64,000 nucleotides of DNA from Hydrangea macrophylla (lineage: Eukaryota > Streptophyta > Magnoliopsida > Cornales > Hydrangeaceae), in NCBI GenBank assembly GCA_033977485.1, contig CM066993.1:32156501-32220500 (forward strand). Direction: 5' to 3'. Under the pieces are notes generated by a model. The model saw only the letters and a program-made list of their open reading frames with translations, was not told the DNA's origin and ran no database searches. Positions 44,606 through 57,000 of this stretch are shown piece after piece (within the stretch, counting starts at the first letter, position 1; each line of letters starts with the position of its first letter). The position numbers and the translations under genes are program-made.

Positions 44606-45958
44606 ATGAATCCAGTGACGGGCTACCATAAGTCTAAGCCCCTCAGCCGTATTATACCATATCCGGTACCCGCACACGGGTTCCGGAATGACGAGGACAG
44701 GCTATGGTACGAGCGATATTTTCAGACACGGATGGTGATGGTCGAGCGCCCTATTGAGCACATTTGGACGGAGAGCCCATGGTTCCTTACACGGATCCGC
44801 TCTATGCTGCACTGGTTCCATCTCCTTTCATTGGCCAAGTGTGTCAATCTATCCTGGATTCGAGGTGCGTGTGCGACTATGATCAGCGACCCGGTTGCAC
44901 CATTCACCTACCATGCCTTCTTCCGGAGTCGCTCTTTCATTATCAGTCCATCCACCATTTCAGCCGCATTGGGGGTACCAGAGGTACCAGATTATGTTTG
45001 CCCCCACCGGCCTAATGCACCAGTGACCCCACCATCCACTATTATCCGTGAGCTCACTGGAGGCGCCGTTCCGTCTTGGGATGGCGATGCTTTGATTGAG
45101 GACCACTTTCTCACTGATGGCTACCATATGATCCACTTGGTCCTCAGCAACTGCCTCCTAGTGACTTCCTATCGAGAGAAGATCGCGGCTTGGTATGCGC
45201 GAGTCTTATATGCAGTGGGGACGGGACAGCCAGTTTGTATACCACGCCTATATATTGACTTTATGGTCCACCCCACACGTTATATCTCATCCAAGAAGCA
45301 CCTGAAGGGTGCTTGGGCGATTCATAGGGTTATGGCTGATGCCGGGTTCCCCGTGCTTGCTGGAGACGATGTTCGCCCTTCTCCCCGCCGATTCAGCGAG
45401 GCAGCGGCTCGCCGCTCCGACGCCCAGAAGAGGAAGCGAAAGGGGAAAGGGAAAGCGAGAGTGAGGGGGAGGAAGAAGAGGCGTGGTGGGACAGACACGG
45501 AGGCGGGAGCTTCAGGGACACCTACTGAGGTGGAGGAGCTTGATTCGGATGATGATGAGGATGATCCAGTTGCTGCGGTTCGGCAGTTTGAGCTGCGACA
45601 GCGGTCGCAGACTCAGGCCCAGGGAGAGTCTTCTTCCTCTGTGCCTCTCCCGACAGTTCACGAGCTACTATTGGAGGAGAGAGAGGCCAGGATTAGACTC
45701 GAGGGCAGGATAGACCATCTCCAGACTTTACTGGAGTCCATTTTGATTCAGATTGGGGTTGAGTCGACTGTTCATTCTACTCCGCATCCATCGATGGCCC
45801 CGTCTGCACCACCTACCACTGATCCACCATCTGCTGCTGCCCCGGATTCTGCTGCAGCCGATCCATCTACTGCTACCCCCGCTACTACATCGTTGCCGCC
45901 TGCTCCTATCGACATCCCTTCCGATGTAGCTGATGATACGCCATCTGGTGTCGATTAG
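44606..45958 (+). CDS. 3' ORF of the Athila-type element (450 aa, env position)
   Basis: The frame begins MNPVTGYHKSKPLSRIIPYP, right after an acceptor-like tract. Residues 1-270 form a compact domain with a GACATMI...FRSRSFIISPSTISAALGVP block, resembling the plant transposon protein domain often found downstream of pol in Athila elements. Then come a basic stretch (KRKRKGKGKARVRGRKKRR), which could be a nuclear signal, an acidic segment, a coiled-coil-like segment (HELLLEEREARIRLEGRIDH) and a Ser/Pro/Ala-rich tail. I see no signal peptide or membrane segment, so an envelope function is not supported. The open frame extends upstream to 44435, but that part only translates palindrome repeats. 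Confidence 0.65.
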   Translation: MNPVTGYHKSKPLSRIIPYPVPAHGFRNDEDRLWYERYFQTRMVMVERPIEHIWTESPWFLTRIRSMLHWFHLLSLAKCVNLSWIRGACATMISDPVAPFTYHAFFRSRSFIISPSTISAALGVPEVPDYVCPHRPNAPVTPPSTIIRELTGGAVPSWDGDALIEDHFLTDGYHMIHLVLSNCLLVTSYREKIAAWYARVLYAVGTGQPVCIPRLYIDFMVHPTRYISSKKHLKGAWAIHRVMADAGFPVLAGDDVRPSPRRFSEAAARRSDAQKRKRKGKGKARVRGRKKRRGGTDTEAGASGTPTEVEELDSDDDEDDPVAAVRQFELRQRSQTQAQGESSSSVPLPTVHELLLEEREARIRLEGRIDHLQTLLESILIQIGVESTVHSTPHPSMAPSAPPTTDPPSAAAPDSAAADPSTATPATTSLPPAPIDIPSDVADDTPSGVD

Positions 45959-48041
45959 TTTTAGTTGGGGAGGTGGTGTTTCTGTATTTTTGGGTCAGTT
46001 TTTGTACTAATATTGGGTATGGTTTTGGTTGGATGGTTTTGTATGGACATTATGTATCACTGCTTGTATTTTATTCAGTTCATATTACAGTGGTTTAGTT
46101 TGTTTGGATCATGGTTTTATTGTGTTACTCTTATCTATTGATCCTGTTTGTTTTGGAGATTGTGTTCTGTTTTTTCTATGCTAGGTTGCTGCTTGTGATC
46201 ATCAATTTGCTCCATCCAGGTGATACCCATCTATTTTATTTATTGAAAATCAACTTCTGGGGACTTTGGTGTTTTCAGTTGGGGGTAAGAGACAATAGAT
46301 AGGTATACACCCGTAATAATCAGGTTTTGCACTTAGATATGTTTTAAATTTAATGAGAACACAGTCTGTTAAAATTTTGAAAATTTTTAATTGTATTGTT
46401 AGAATAACTCTGAATAACCTCTCCTGCTTGTTAATACGACAATGACACATTTGTAGTATTCTCGTCTTTTTATGGATTAAATCCACACGTTTTTTCTGTA
46501 TCACTGAAATGAATTACATTTGTGAAGCTATTATGTACCCAATACTTTTGTGCACTAATTGGCGGCCATGTAGAAAACCTAAAAATTGAGTTAATATGAA
46601 TATTGTGCGAAAAGAACAAGTAGTGGAAGCTAATAACCCTTGGTGAGCTATTGAGCCAGTCATCATTTCTGAGGGGATTCTCATACATTGTCGAATGGTC
46701 TTTTCTGCATATACTTGTGAATTCGTTGTTAAGTCTCAGTTTCTTTTAAAGTTTTGACTGCTTGTTAGAGGAGTACGTTCAGGATTTACCAATTAAAACT
46801 CAATGAACACTTAAGTGCTAAAAATTGAAAGTTGAGAAAATGATTTAAGCCATCGTTTACCCATTCTTTTACCTGATATAACTATCACCTACATTCATTG
46901 AATTATTTCATCCCTGATCCCACACCTTAATTAAATATTTCCAATATAATCATAAGAATTCATACTCTTGATCTATACCTTGACCTCATCGAGCCGTTTG
47001 ATATATTTGTTGAGAATGAGTCATCAAAGTATGTGAAATGGAAGGAAGTAGTTGTGGGATATATATATATATCTAAAAAAAAAAAATGATGATGAATGCA
47101 GGTTAAAAAAAAAAAAAAAAAGTATATGAAATGAATGGGAGATTGGGTGGAGAAAAGAATGAAGAATAAAAAAAAGAGAAGTTGAAATTCCATCACATAC
47201 TAAAAAGCACACTCTTCTCTACAACACTCCCTCCTACTAAATAAAAGCCGCAAGTCAAAGTCTTGAAGATTCTCAACAATTGATTTAAACATGGAAGTGT
47301 GAGTTGAGTTATCCACGGTATTTCGCTCCTCTAGTAAGTAGTGTTCCATTCATGAGACTATACACTCTTAAATGTCCGTTTTTCATAGAGTCGAGTATGA
47401 AAGCATTAGCACTTATAATATCATCCTTATCAAAGCTTTCATACGATGTGTGATCATTGTAAAGCAAGTTTCTGAGAGACGTTCTTTTTGAGTGTGACCA
47501 ATGTGAGAATTGGGCTAAAACTGCAAGTTTTCCAAAGTACAATAGTCTATATAACTCTTAATAAGGTTGGACGCATGGTTGTTAATTTCACACACACACG
47601 GGTGCATGATGGTAATACATTTGTTATATTTTACTTGGTGATATAGGGGAGCATGTGGGTCTCTTTCATGGGTTGATAGAGGATATTATATTATTGTGGA
47701 GTTTAGTTAACAATTTAATGGAAGGGTGAATTCGACAAGTTATTCTAAATCTTTTTGAGCTTAGAATTGGAGAATTTTGTGGATATATTCACTGCAAACC
47801 CTCACGAGACAACACTCGTCCACTAGGGGGAACCTAGGGGTTTAACGGCTTGTTGCATTTGCTAAATGCAACCGCGATTCCTGCGAAAGTGAGTTAGGAT
47901 CTTTCTTTCTATCTTAGTTTAGGTTGTTTTAGTTTTCCTTTGTTTTCTTAGTTGTGGTAGTGTTAGTTTAGGAGTTTGTATTTTATTTTATTTTATTTTC
48001 GCTTTATCGCTAGGGACTAGCAATAAGCTAGTTGGGGGTTG
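45959..48041 (+). other. Athila 3' non-coding region ending in the polypurine tract
   Basis: This is about 2 kb of AT-rich DNA without recognised frames. It contains GTTGGGGGTAAGAGA near 46277 and ends in AGTTGGGGGTTG (48030-48041) next to the 3' LTR, a G-rich polypurine tract. Confidence 0.75.
48030..48041 (+). other. Polypurine tract of the Athila-type element
   Basis: AGTTGGGGGTTG directly precedes the 3' LTR and is the likely plus-strand primer. Confidence 0.6.
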
Positions 48042-49671
48042 TGCAAAGCGGGGGTATTTGTAAAATATAACCGTGCTAAAAGGAAGAATTGTATTAGTTT
48101 TTATCACAACTTCCCGTTTTATCTGCGATTTGCATTGCAAGGCTAATTTTCATACAATATGATTAATCTATGATAAGTTGTATTGTTTTAGCTGTTGTTT
48201 GTGCAGATTACTGCTGTGTGGACTAACCAGATGAACATCAGAATAAATGGAATGCTGGAATGAAAACAAAAGAAGCCAAAGCTGAAATGTGGAGTTCGAT
48301 CGATCTAAGAAGGTTCGATCGATCGAAAGTTCGATCGCTCAAAGAGAGTTGAAGCGCTTGAGGCTTAAGGGTTCGATCGATCGAGAGCAGTTCGATCGAT
48401 CGAACGGGGTATTTCCAGTAACATTTGCGTGCGCAGCAGATGCGGGTTTTAACCCTAGTTTCTTAGGTTTTCTTATATATATGTGTATTGTACACGTCCA
48501 TAAGGACGCCCACTTTACATTTACACAGTTTTAGAGAGAGAGATAGAGAGTTTGTTTGGTTTTGTAGGTTTTCATTGAAGTTTCATTTGTGCAGTGGATA
48601 TTCTTAAGTTTAATACAAGTATCTTCTATTCCAGGTTATCTATATACTGCTCATTTATATTCTGCACGTGTTAGTCGTAGTTTACTCGATCATCTCGTGA
48701 TATTACATGCTAAATAGTTGTAAAACCATAGTTTTTGAATTTTCCATGAAAAACTCGCAACTAAACAAGATGTTAATGATTTCGTACGTTAAATATCAAT
48801 CTGTGACGTCCCAGACGATGTATGAGTAGTCCCAGGTTGGGAGAACACGATGAAACAGTGATCTCCAGCCTCTGCCATGCAGCAGAATAATCGCTGTGTT
48901 CGATCGATCGAAGTTATTTCGATCGATCGAACCAGAGACAGTCAATCGATCGAAGTCAGTTCGATCGATTGAGGGATGAAGGTCTTCGATCGATCGAAAG
49001 CGCGTCGATCGATCGAACTCTCGGATTCTTGAGGATGTTCCCTGCAGTATTCCAGGACCTTTTGTTTTAGGATTTGTTATCATTCTGTCCCAAATAAATG
49101 CTCAGTTTGTCAAAACAGTTTTAAAACTAAGGCCCTAAGGCATTTTCTTTCAATACATTTTGCAAACCATCTTCAATGCTAACACCATTGAGGATGCGAG
49201 TCTTAACTATTGGATTAAACCGCTTTCACGTATCTTAATTTAACTGTGATGATATGGTCCCGGTCATGAAAGGGCCATGGATTCTCTATCTTTAGAGGAA
49301 TACGGAAAACTGTGGGTAACATACTCCTTTGTGCTTCAAGGTAAATGCATGGTAGATGGCTAGATTACTGCGGATTCGTGTAATCCCAACACTTTCTTTT
49401 AAAGTTAAACATCCTAATTTAGAGTACTGTTTTAATTAGTTAGTTAGATCGTTAGTCATTTTCTTTAGTAATCTTAGCTGTGGAACTTTGTGTTCCGCAC
49501 CATTGCTTAATCTTATTCATTTTATTTTATTTTCTTTAGAGGTTAGTCTAATTCAATAGGTCAACACCTTCCCTGTGGGATCGACCTGGTCTTACCAGAT
49601 ATTACTTGCACGTCTACCTACACTTGGGTATTGCACAAGAGCGCACAGAAAAATTCTCGTGTCAAGTTTTT
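48042..49671 (+). repeat. 3' LTR of the Athila-type element
   Basis: It is the same length as the 5' LTR and differs at about ten positions. It carries the palindrome clusters at 48293-48415 and 48899-49027 and a TATA box at 48474-48482. Confidence 0.9.
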
Positions 49672-49984
49672 GCCGTCATCATCGCGACTTCGAAGTTGTC
49701 TTCTTCATCAAGTCACTAACGCCGTTGTCTTCAATCTAGAGGTTCGACCGTAGCAGTAGGGGTCTGTGGATGGAAGGCCTTGTGGCCGTGGACACTACCG
49801 TGACTGAGGGAGGAAGACGAGGAGTATATGTATATGTGTGTATATGTATGTTTGTATATGTATATGTATATTACTCAGTCTCTGAAAAAAAAGTTTATTA
49901 CTAATGTGTGTATATGTATGTTTCTCGCCAAAAACAAAAGTGTGTATATGTATGTTTATAAAATGCTCATGACTCATGTGTGAG

Positions 49985-49988
<4 letters not shown>

Positions 49989-50028
<40 letters not shown>
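49989..50028 (+). repeat. (GA)n microsatellite
   Basis: An uninterrupted GA run lies in the right part of the split hAT-like element. Confidence 0.9.
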
Positions 50029-50033
<5 letters not shown>

Positions 50034-50465
50034 TTTGATTCGTTTGAAGTTAAGAGAGAGAAATAAGGTAAAAAGGAAAGTGGAAGGTCTGAGACTGACT
50101 TGGGAAGTAGATGGGAAGGTGAAAAAGTTCCTTGGTAAGTGTGAAACCTTGGTAAGTGGGAAAGTGGACTTAGGAGGGTGAGTGTATTAAAATTCAAAAT
50201 ATAGTGTATATATATAATATAGATATAATAACAAACTGTGTTAGACGTTTGGCCGGTTATGATTTTAATATATCGTCAATCGACACCGAATCGAACACTG
50301 AAAATTTACCAAATTTAAAACCGAAACCGATCTTTCCACTGTACAAATCGACCGAAACCGACCAAACCCAGTCAACTAGTTCGGTTCAATCGTTTTTTAC
50401 ATCCCTAGTTACTACTTACCCGTAGTGCAAGTGGCATTGAAATGACAGGTGTACCATATACATAT

Positions 50466-50765
50466 GGGTCATTCTACCATACATCCCCTAGTGGTTTTGG
50501 TGGTTTGAGATGTATCATACATTTCAATTTAATCTCAACATGTTATAATTTGGTCTTACAAGTTGTAACTTGGTGCCAATGTGTTGTAAGGTTTTTGTAA
50601 GTTCGAAAATCACATTGACTTTAAAACCAAAATAGTTTTGAATTTACAACATTTTAGGATCTAGTTATAACATGTTGGGACTAAGTTATGACGTGTTGAA
50701 ACCAAAAGTCACTAAGATGTATAATACATCCAAAACCACTACTATGATGTATCATAGAATTTTCC
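50466..50765. mobile_element. Foldback MITE, tentative, 300 bp
   Basis: The left GGGTCATTCTACCATACATC and the right, read inward GGAAAATTCTATGATACATC, pair imperfectly. They are followed by TAGTGGTTTTGG and then GATGTATYATACAT on both sides. No exact target duplication was found. Confidence 0.55.
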
Positions 50766-50876
50766 TATATATGTATGTTGAATTTTAGAAGACGAGAAGT
50801 TACTAATACTAATACAAGTTACAAATAAATTCATGTGATCTCTGCATGCATTGTGTTGCAAATATGATGTTAAACT

Positions 50877-52383
50877 TGATGGATTTAGGTTTCGAAAAAA
50901 CTTTAAATCATGTATGCACCGGAAAATCATGTTCTAAACATTGTTGGTATGCCCGGATCTACTACTTATCAATTCTATAGATGCATACACAATGGGGACA
51001 AGAATGATACCATTATATCTTGAACCCAATTATGATTTCTTTATCTTCTAACAACCTCCTCTAGATGGTCTTCACCCTTATGTCTACAGTGAATGCTCCT
51101 GAAAGACTAGGGTTGGTAGAAACCCTAATAGAGACGATATAAAAGGTTTGGGAAATCCTAAACAGTTTCTGCAGCCTTGTATGAATAAAAATGAAAAATT
51201 TTCAATTCTGTACGTAGCTGCCCTATTTTTAGATTTCCAAACTGACTTTAAGCTTTTAATGGATCAAAGTACTTTTGATCGATCGAACCTTCAATCAATC
51301 GAAGCAAGTTCGATCGATCAAACTGAACAGAGTTCAATCGATCGAAACAAGTTTGATAGATCGAACCTTCAATCAATTAAAACTTTTTCAATCAATTGGT
51401 TCATCATCCTTATATGACTCTCCAAGCATTCTGGTGGAGCTAAGAGTGGGACCTCCTAGGTTCAGACAATCTATTAATTCCCATGATAAAACTCTTTGAT
51501 TAACAAATTAACTAACTGATCAATTAACATTTACTCCACTATAAAATGATAACTGCACTCCAACGTAAAAGAATATATCTGAAGCGATAACTAGACTTGT
51601 ATGGTGTACCGATGGCCCTTTACGTCAGAATTCATACTCATATTCATGAAGTCGAATAACTGTTACTGTCGACCTGAATGATGACTACATCTTTCATTCC
51701 TTGAGTCCCATTCACCTCTCATGATTACCAAACATATTGATAGCTACTTATCAACAAGACTGCAGTTCTCAGTAATCAACTTAGTGGCACTCTCAAGGGA
51801 ATGCTTGCTCTTTATTAGAGGGTAGATTCTATCTTGACAATATATGTTCACAACCCTAAGAATATGACATACCCAAGATACCCAGGTGTTGACCTTGTAA
51901 GTCCTCATTAATTGGTAAGTTAAAGTAGTCGCATCCATAGTCTGTGTTCATAATTGTCTTAAGATTGAGAACATGTATCTTATACAAGTTATGCGTTCCT
52001 ATTAATTGTTGATAGTTTTATATGTCAATAGGAATCTCATGGTTCGTCAATGCACTATAAGCACTAGCATATTAACTAAGAGTCATACTCTAGTGACTGA
52101 GATTCATCACTTCATCCAATGGTAGTTAATAATGCTATAGTGTATACCTGATGAGATATCAAGTCTCATGATCCACTGTGACAAGTTCTGAGTATCAAAG
52201 AATACTAATTCGTATCTCACTTGTATGTATCTCATACACACACGAATTACTTACTATGATACTTAAGGATTAACAATCATCTCATGAAAGAAACATACAC
52301 AATGAAATGTAAAGCTGATATCCATATATTAAAATGTCAATGTCTCATACATAAAGTAATGGTTTGAGGGCACAAACCCAACA
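50877..52383 (-). repeat. 3' LTR of the - strand copia element
   Basis: It begins, on the - strand, TGTTGGGTTTGTGCCC at 52383 and is alignable throughout with the reverse complement of 57899-59400, though clearly diverged. It includes the decayed palindrome cluster at 51275-51400. Confidence 0.82.
51275..51400. promoter_or_regulatory. Decayed TTCGATCGATCGAA cluster (copia 3' LTR)
   Basis: Seven or eight copies occur, among them TTTGATCGATCGAA, TTCGATCGATCAAA, TTCAATCGATCGAA, TTCAATCAATCGAA and TTCAATCAATTAAA. Most differences are transitions at the CpG positions. On the - strand they lie upstream of CTAAAAATAG, a decayed TATA box. Confidence 0.6.
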
Positions 52384-52389
52384 AACTCT

Positions 52390-53561
52390 CACTTGCACTC
52401 ATAACCCATTACATCAAAGACCTAGACTATCTAGATGATGATCAAAGACTTTCTATGGAAAAGCCTTTGTAAACGGATCCACAAGATTGTCAGTGGTGGC
52501 AATGTTGATGATAGTCACATCCTCACGTTGAACTATATCTTGTATGAGATGATACTTCCTCTCTATGTGCTTTCCCTTTCCGTGGTTCCTTAGCTCCTTG
52601 GACTAAGCCACTGCCCCACTATTATCATAATAAAGTGTAATAGGTGACAATGACACTGGTACCACCCCGAGTTCCATGAGGAACTTCTTGAGCCAAGTAG
52701 CTTCCTTTGCGGATTCACAAGTAGCCACGTACTCAGCTTCTGTAGTTGAGTCTGCAATGCATTTCTGCTTAATGCTCCTCTAATTAACATCACCACCTCC
52801 CAAGGTAAATAGATGTCCGGATGTTGACTTCCTTGAATCTTTATCTAACATAAAGTCCGAGTTAGTGTATCCTACTGGAATCAACTCATTGCTGCCATAC
52901 ATAAGTATGTAATCTTTAGTCCTTCTTAGGTACTTAAGAATGTGCTTGACGGCTGTCCAGTGCTCTGGATTTGGATTCGACTGATACCTACTGACCATGT
53001 CATCAGCAAAGCAGATATCTAGTCTAGTGCATAACATTGCATACATAAGACTTCCCACTACCGAAGCATAAGGAACTCCTGCCATGCGATTCCTCTCCTC
53101 TTGTGTCTTAGGACACTGGTCTTTGGAGAGTGCTAAACCACGCCTGAAAGGTAACAAACCTTTCTTCGAATCATCCATGGAAAACCTAGTTAGTACCTTT
53201 TCGATATAACTAGCTTGAGATAACCCCATTATCTTTCGTTTGCAATCTCGAAAGTGATTTATCCCAAGAATATAGCTCACCTCTCTTAAATCCTTCATAT
53301 CGAAAGTACTAGCTAGCCAAACCTTGATTAATGACAATGCCCCTACATCATTCCCAATGAGTAAAATGTCATCAACATAAAGTACAAGAAAAGCCACCAC
53401 TTTACCTTTACATTTCTTATATAGACAAGGTTCATCCAGATTCTGTATAAAACCAAACGACTTGATCGCTTAGTTAAATTGAATGTTCCAACTCTTGGAT
53501 GCCTGCTTAAGTCCATAGATGGACTTTTGCAACTTGCATACCAAGTTACCTTTTTCGCCAA
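52390..53561 (-). pseudogene. Copia reverse transcriptase/RNase H, - strand copy
   Basis: The 206-residue frame at 52780-53400 carries FLVLYVDDILLIGND, the YVDD palm motif, then YILGINHFRD, VPYASVVGSLMYAMLCTRLD and SDFMLDKDSRKSTSGHLFTL. The RNase H end, with STTEAEYVA-like and KEATWLK-like words, follows in other frames down to about 52590. Upstream pieces reach 53561 and beyond with stops. It is a dead copy. Confidence 0.85.
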
Positions 53562-54088
53562 CTATGAACTCTTTTAGTTATTGCATATAGATGTCCTCCT
53601 CAAGATTGCCATTCAAGAATGCAGTCTTGACGTTCATTTGCCAGATCTCAAAATCTAGGCATGCAGCTATGGATAAGAGTATTCTGATAGATTTGAGCAT
53701 GGCTACCGGTGAGAATGTTTTCTCATAGTCAATGTCCTCTCTTTGAGTATACCCTTTTGCTACAAGCCTTTAAAGGTCTCAACCATTCCATTAGATCCTC
53801 ATTTCCTCTTGTAGACCCACTTACAGCCAATGGGTTTAATATTGATTGGAAGTTCTATAAGATCCCAGACCTAATTAGAATCCATAGATTCTAATTTAGC
53901 CTTCATAGCTTTAACCCAATGAGTTGAATCAACATCAACCATTGCCTATTCGTACGTGGCAGGATCAGATTTAGATTCTATGGAGACTGCTTCAAAAACT
54001 TCTCCTAAGAACATGTATCTATCAGACTGGTTGATAGTCCTCCCACGATGATGAGGTACCAGTGTGGAAATGGGTGAAGATATGGTAT

Positions 54089-57000
54089 TGTGGACTTGCG
54101 GAATCGCTCATCCACTCTTTTTAGTTTTGTTTTGAGATTGTTTTGAAAGAGAAAAAGAAAAGGTCTGTTGAAAACAGATACAGAGTCGCCACTTGGTCTT
54201 TAAGGAACCAAGAAACCTAATTTGACTCACCTAAACGGATAAAGGGTACAGACCCTTCAAAACCAAAGAACTTGGTTCGGGATTTTGGTACGAGAGAGGA
54301 AGGAGCCTTTGTCACAACTAAAACACCCTCAACTCACCCCGTCTCTCGACGGGCCTCAATTAGCATCCAAATAATCATCTTTTACTATGTTTGGTTCGAC
54401 AATTAATACTATGATAGATATATTACATCACATAAGAATCTTGAAATGGAATATCAAAAGATAAGATATCATTCATAAGATCTAAGCCAAATATCACACG
54501 ATGCAAAAGTGAAAGATCACACAAATAAACCTAGAAAAAATTGTATAATCACATATCAAGTAATTAAGTTTCCCTAATCTAAAGGGGACATGAATTGTTC
54601 TTGAAACAAATAAATCAAAAAGGATCAAAGTATGCTTAGCAAGCTAGAATGATGCATGCTAATCTTTGAGAAAAGAAGACCTCTCAATCCCCGGGATGGA
54701 TGAGAAAGGACGATTAGATCGAGGGGAGACATGAATGTATGATTAAGTTCATTCCTTATAATCTTCTTAGATTAGGAGTCACAAAAGCCCCAAATCTTTG
54801 CATGGATGCAATGTATGTATCTAGAATGTGCCAAGGTTGTAGTGTGTTTTGTGTTCATGGATTCCTAGAATGACTTAGAAGAATAGAATGTGTATGAACG
54901 AATGAAGGAAATCATCATGGGATATATAAAAATGTAGTATGAACTACTTCCTAAGACAGGAGCTAATTTGGAGTGCATGTAAGCATCAAATCAAATGATG
55001 GAAGTAAAAGTATGCTTGCTGTGAATAGTGGACAGAATAGTAACATGATCTTTTGGAAATTGAAAAGAGGGGTTAGGAATGTTTTCAATGCATGATTTTT
55101 TATGGAGATCTTTCTTATTGTGTATAGAACACAACACAAAAAGACAATCTTTAATAACTATCACAGATTGAGAGAAATCATATAAACAATAGAGGTTATT
55201 CAGAAACAAAGTCCGTACTATCGACTGAAATGTTAGAAAATCTTAGAAAATGAAAATAAAAGATCTAGAGGCCCATATTATACAAAAAGTTTCCTAAGAC
55301 ATTTAAGTTCAAGGAAAAAATAAGTTGGGACCACTCGTTTTGGAAAAGTATTCTGTAAAATAAGTTGAAAGTCAACCTAGCTGCTGTGACAGCAGAGACA
55401 GGATGTTTGGAAGGAATGTTTGAACAAAAATGGACCCCTTTCAAGTGCTTCCAAGTCAAACTAAAAATCATGGGTGTTATCTAATGCATTAGAAAGACTT
55501 TCCAAGTGGTCTTGCATCCATACATTGAGTGTTGAGTTCTAGAGAAATCTTTGAGCTCAGATCATTCACTGTTTTGACTCACTGTTTTAAAGATTTTGGA
55601 AAAAACTTGAGTTTTCTTTCTTGAGATCAAAATGAGAGAGTTTGAGAGGGGTTTTGAAATAGAGGTTTTGAAAGTATATTTTCAACATCAAATAGAGATT
55701 ATGACCTCTTAAAATATCAACATCAAACTCAACATCAAGAACCCCCAATATTATTGGAGAGCTTAATTTTTATTTTGAACATAACTTCAAGGATACCTTG
55801 GAGGTATTGAAGTTATACTCATCATCTATTAAACATGTTTTTGAGGTCAAGAGCTACTATCAATGAGGATTAACTCACCTCAAACTTCATGTCATCATTT
55901 AGATGATAAAGAACAAGTGAGTAAAAAAAGAAAAATAAAATGAAATGAGGTAAGAAGAGATGAGCATATATATAAACAAGCAAGTAAATAGAAATCAATA
56001 GATGATAATCAATGTGATATTGGACTTGTAGCTTGGTGCTTCACTCATAGATATTGACATTTGGACATGGAAGTAGCTTCCTAACTCAAGAATGCTCAAG
56101 AATGATGATTGAGGGTATTTGGAATGTGAAGTATAAGAGAGGTAATGGAAGAAAACAAAATTAAAACTCACTTTCTTATAGAAATCAATGGTAGAAGCTC
56201 CCTTTTCCTTCTTCTAAACCTATCTCTATCTCTTTTTCTCTCTACAACTTCTATGGACTTTGCACTTGCCCCCCCCCAAATGAAGAGCAATGGGGGGTTT
56301 ATATAGGCCAATTTGGGGAGGTTTTGGGATTTAGAAAGTGCTCCCATTGGTCCCAAACATCTGTGAACATAAAACTACATCGTTTTGGTTTTTAATTAAT
56401 CAAATTGGACCCCCAAATAAATTACAAAAATGGACTCTGCGAGGTTTGAGTGCCACCGCAGCACTGGCCATGTGCCGCCGCGGCAGTGGCCCAATGCCGC
56501 CGCGGCACTGCTCCTCAGATGCCCAGAAAATTGTATTTAGGCCCCCAGAGGTTCCGGTATTCGCGAAAAAGGCCCTATTTCGTTCGAAATTCACAGAAAA
56601 TGCGTACGAACTCCAAACTGAGCTTGTGATATACCGTTGGAAAGGAATCAAAGTCTAATTTCTATATAAAATGTTTCAGAGTCAGGTCACTTTGAAAATT
56701 TTTACGGTATTCGCGATAAAAGCCAATTTGCTCGCCTTTTTCACCTTCGAAAATTCATAATAAATCCGTTTTAAATCCAAAAATTATGTGCGATATACCG
56801 TTGGAAAGCTATTGACCTCTAGTATCCATGAAAAATGTTTGAAAATTGTTACAGTGCTCCAGTTTCGAAGTCAACTTTCAGGTCAAATCGATCAAACCTA
56901 GGATCTTCAGAAAGTTTTGGGAACCTCTGGGAGCTCCCAGGAGCTGACGTTTTCGTCTGATTTTCTTTTAAAACTCGTTTTAGTACTTTTCACATAATCT

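Larger units (their letters stand above)
35183..49671 (+). mobile_element. Full-length Ty3/gypsy retrotransposon, Athila type
   Basis: It comprises a 1630-bp LTR (35183-36812), an Asp-tRNA-type primer site, a complete gag-pol frame, 3' ORFs, a G-rich polypurine tract and a second 1630-bp LTR (48042-49671). The two LTRs differ at about ten positions by eye. CCCGT before and GCCGT after (4 of 5) may be the target duplication. Athila type is inferred from the DLGAS protease motif, the Asp primer, and the long 3' region with an extra ORF after integrase. Confidence 0.9.
34764..50407. mobile_element. hAT-like element split by the Athila insertion, TSD GTTACTAC
   Basis: The left end TAGGGGTGTAATCGGTTCGG and the right end, read inward TAGGGATGTAAAAAACG, are flanked by exact GTTACTAC copies at 34756-34763 and 50408-50415. 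Removing the retroelement (35183-49671) leaves about 1.15 kb with no transposase. Its CGGTTCGG words match the MITE at 27376. Confidence 0.82.

Noticed and set aside
46960..47212. Membrane protein on the - strand
   Set aside because: The Phe-rich frame comes from A-runs and TA repeats in the Athila 3' region.
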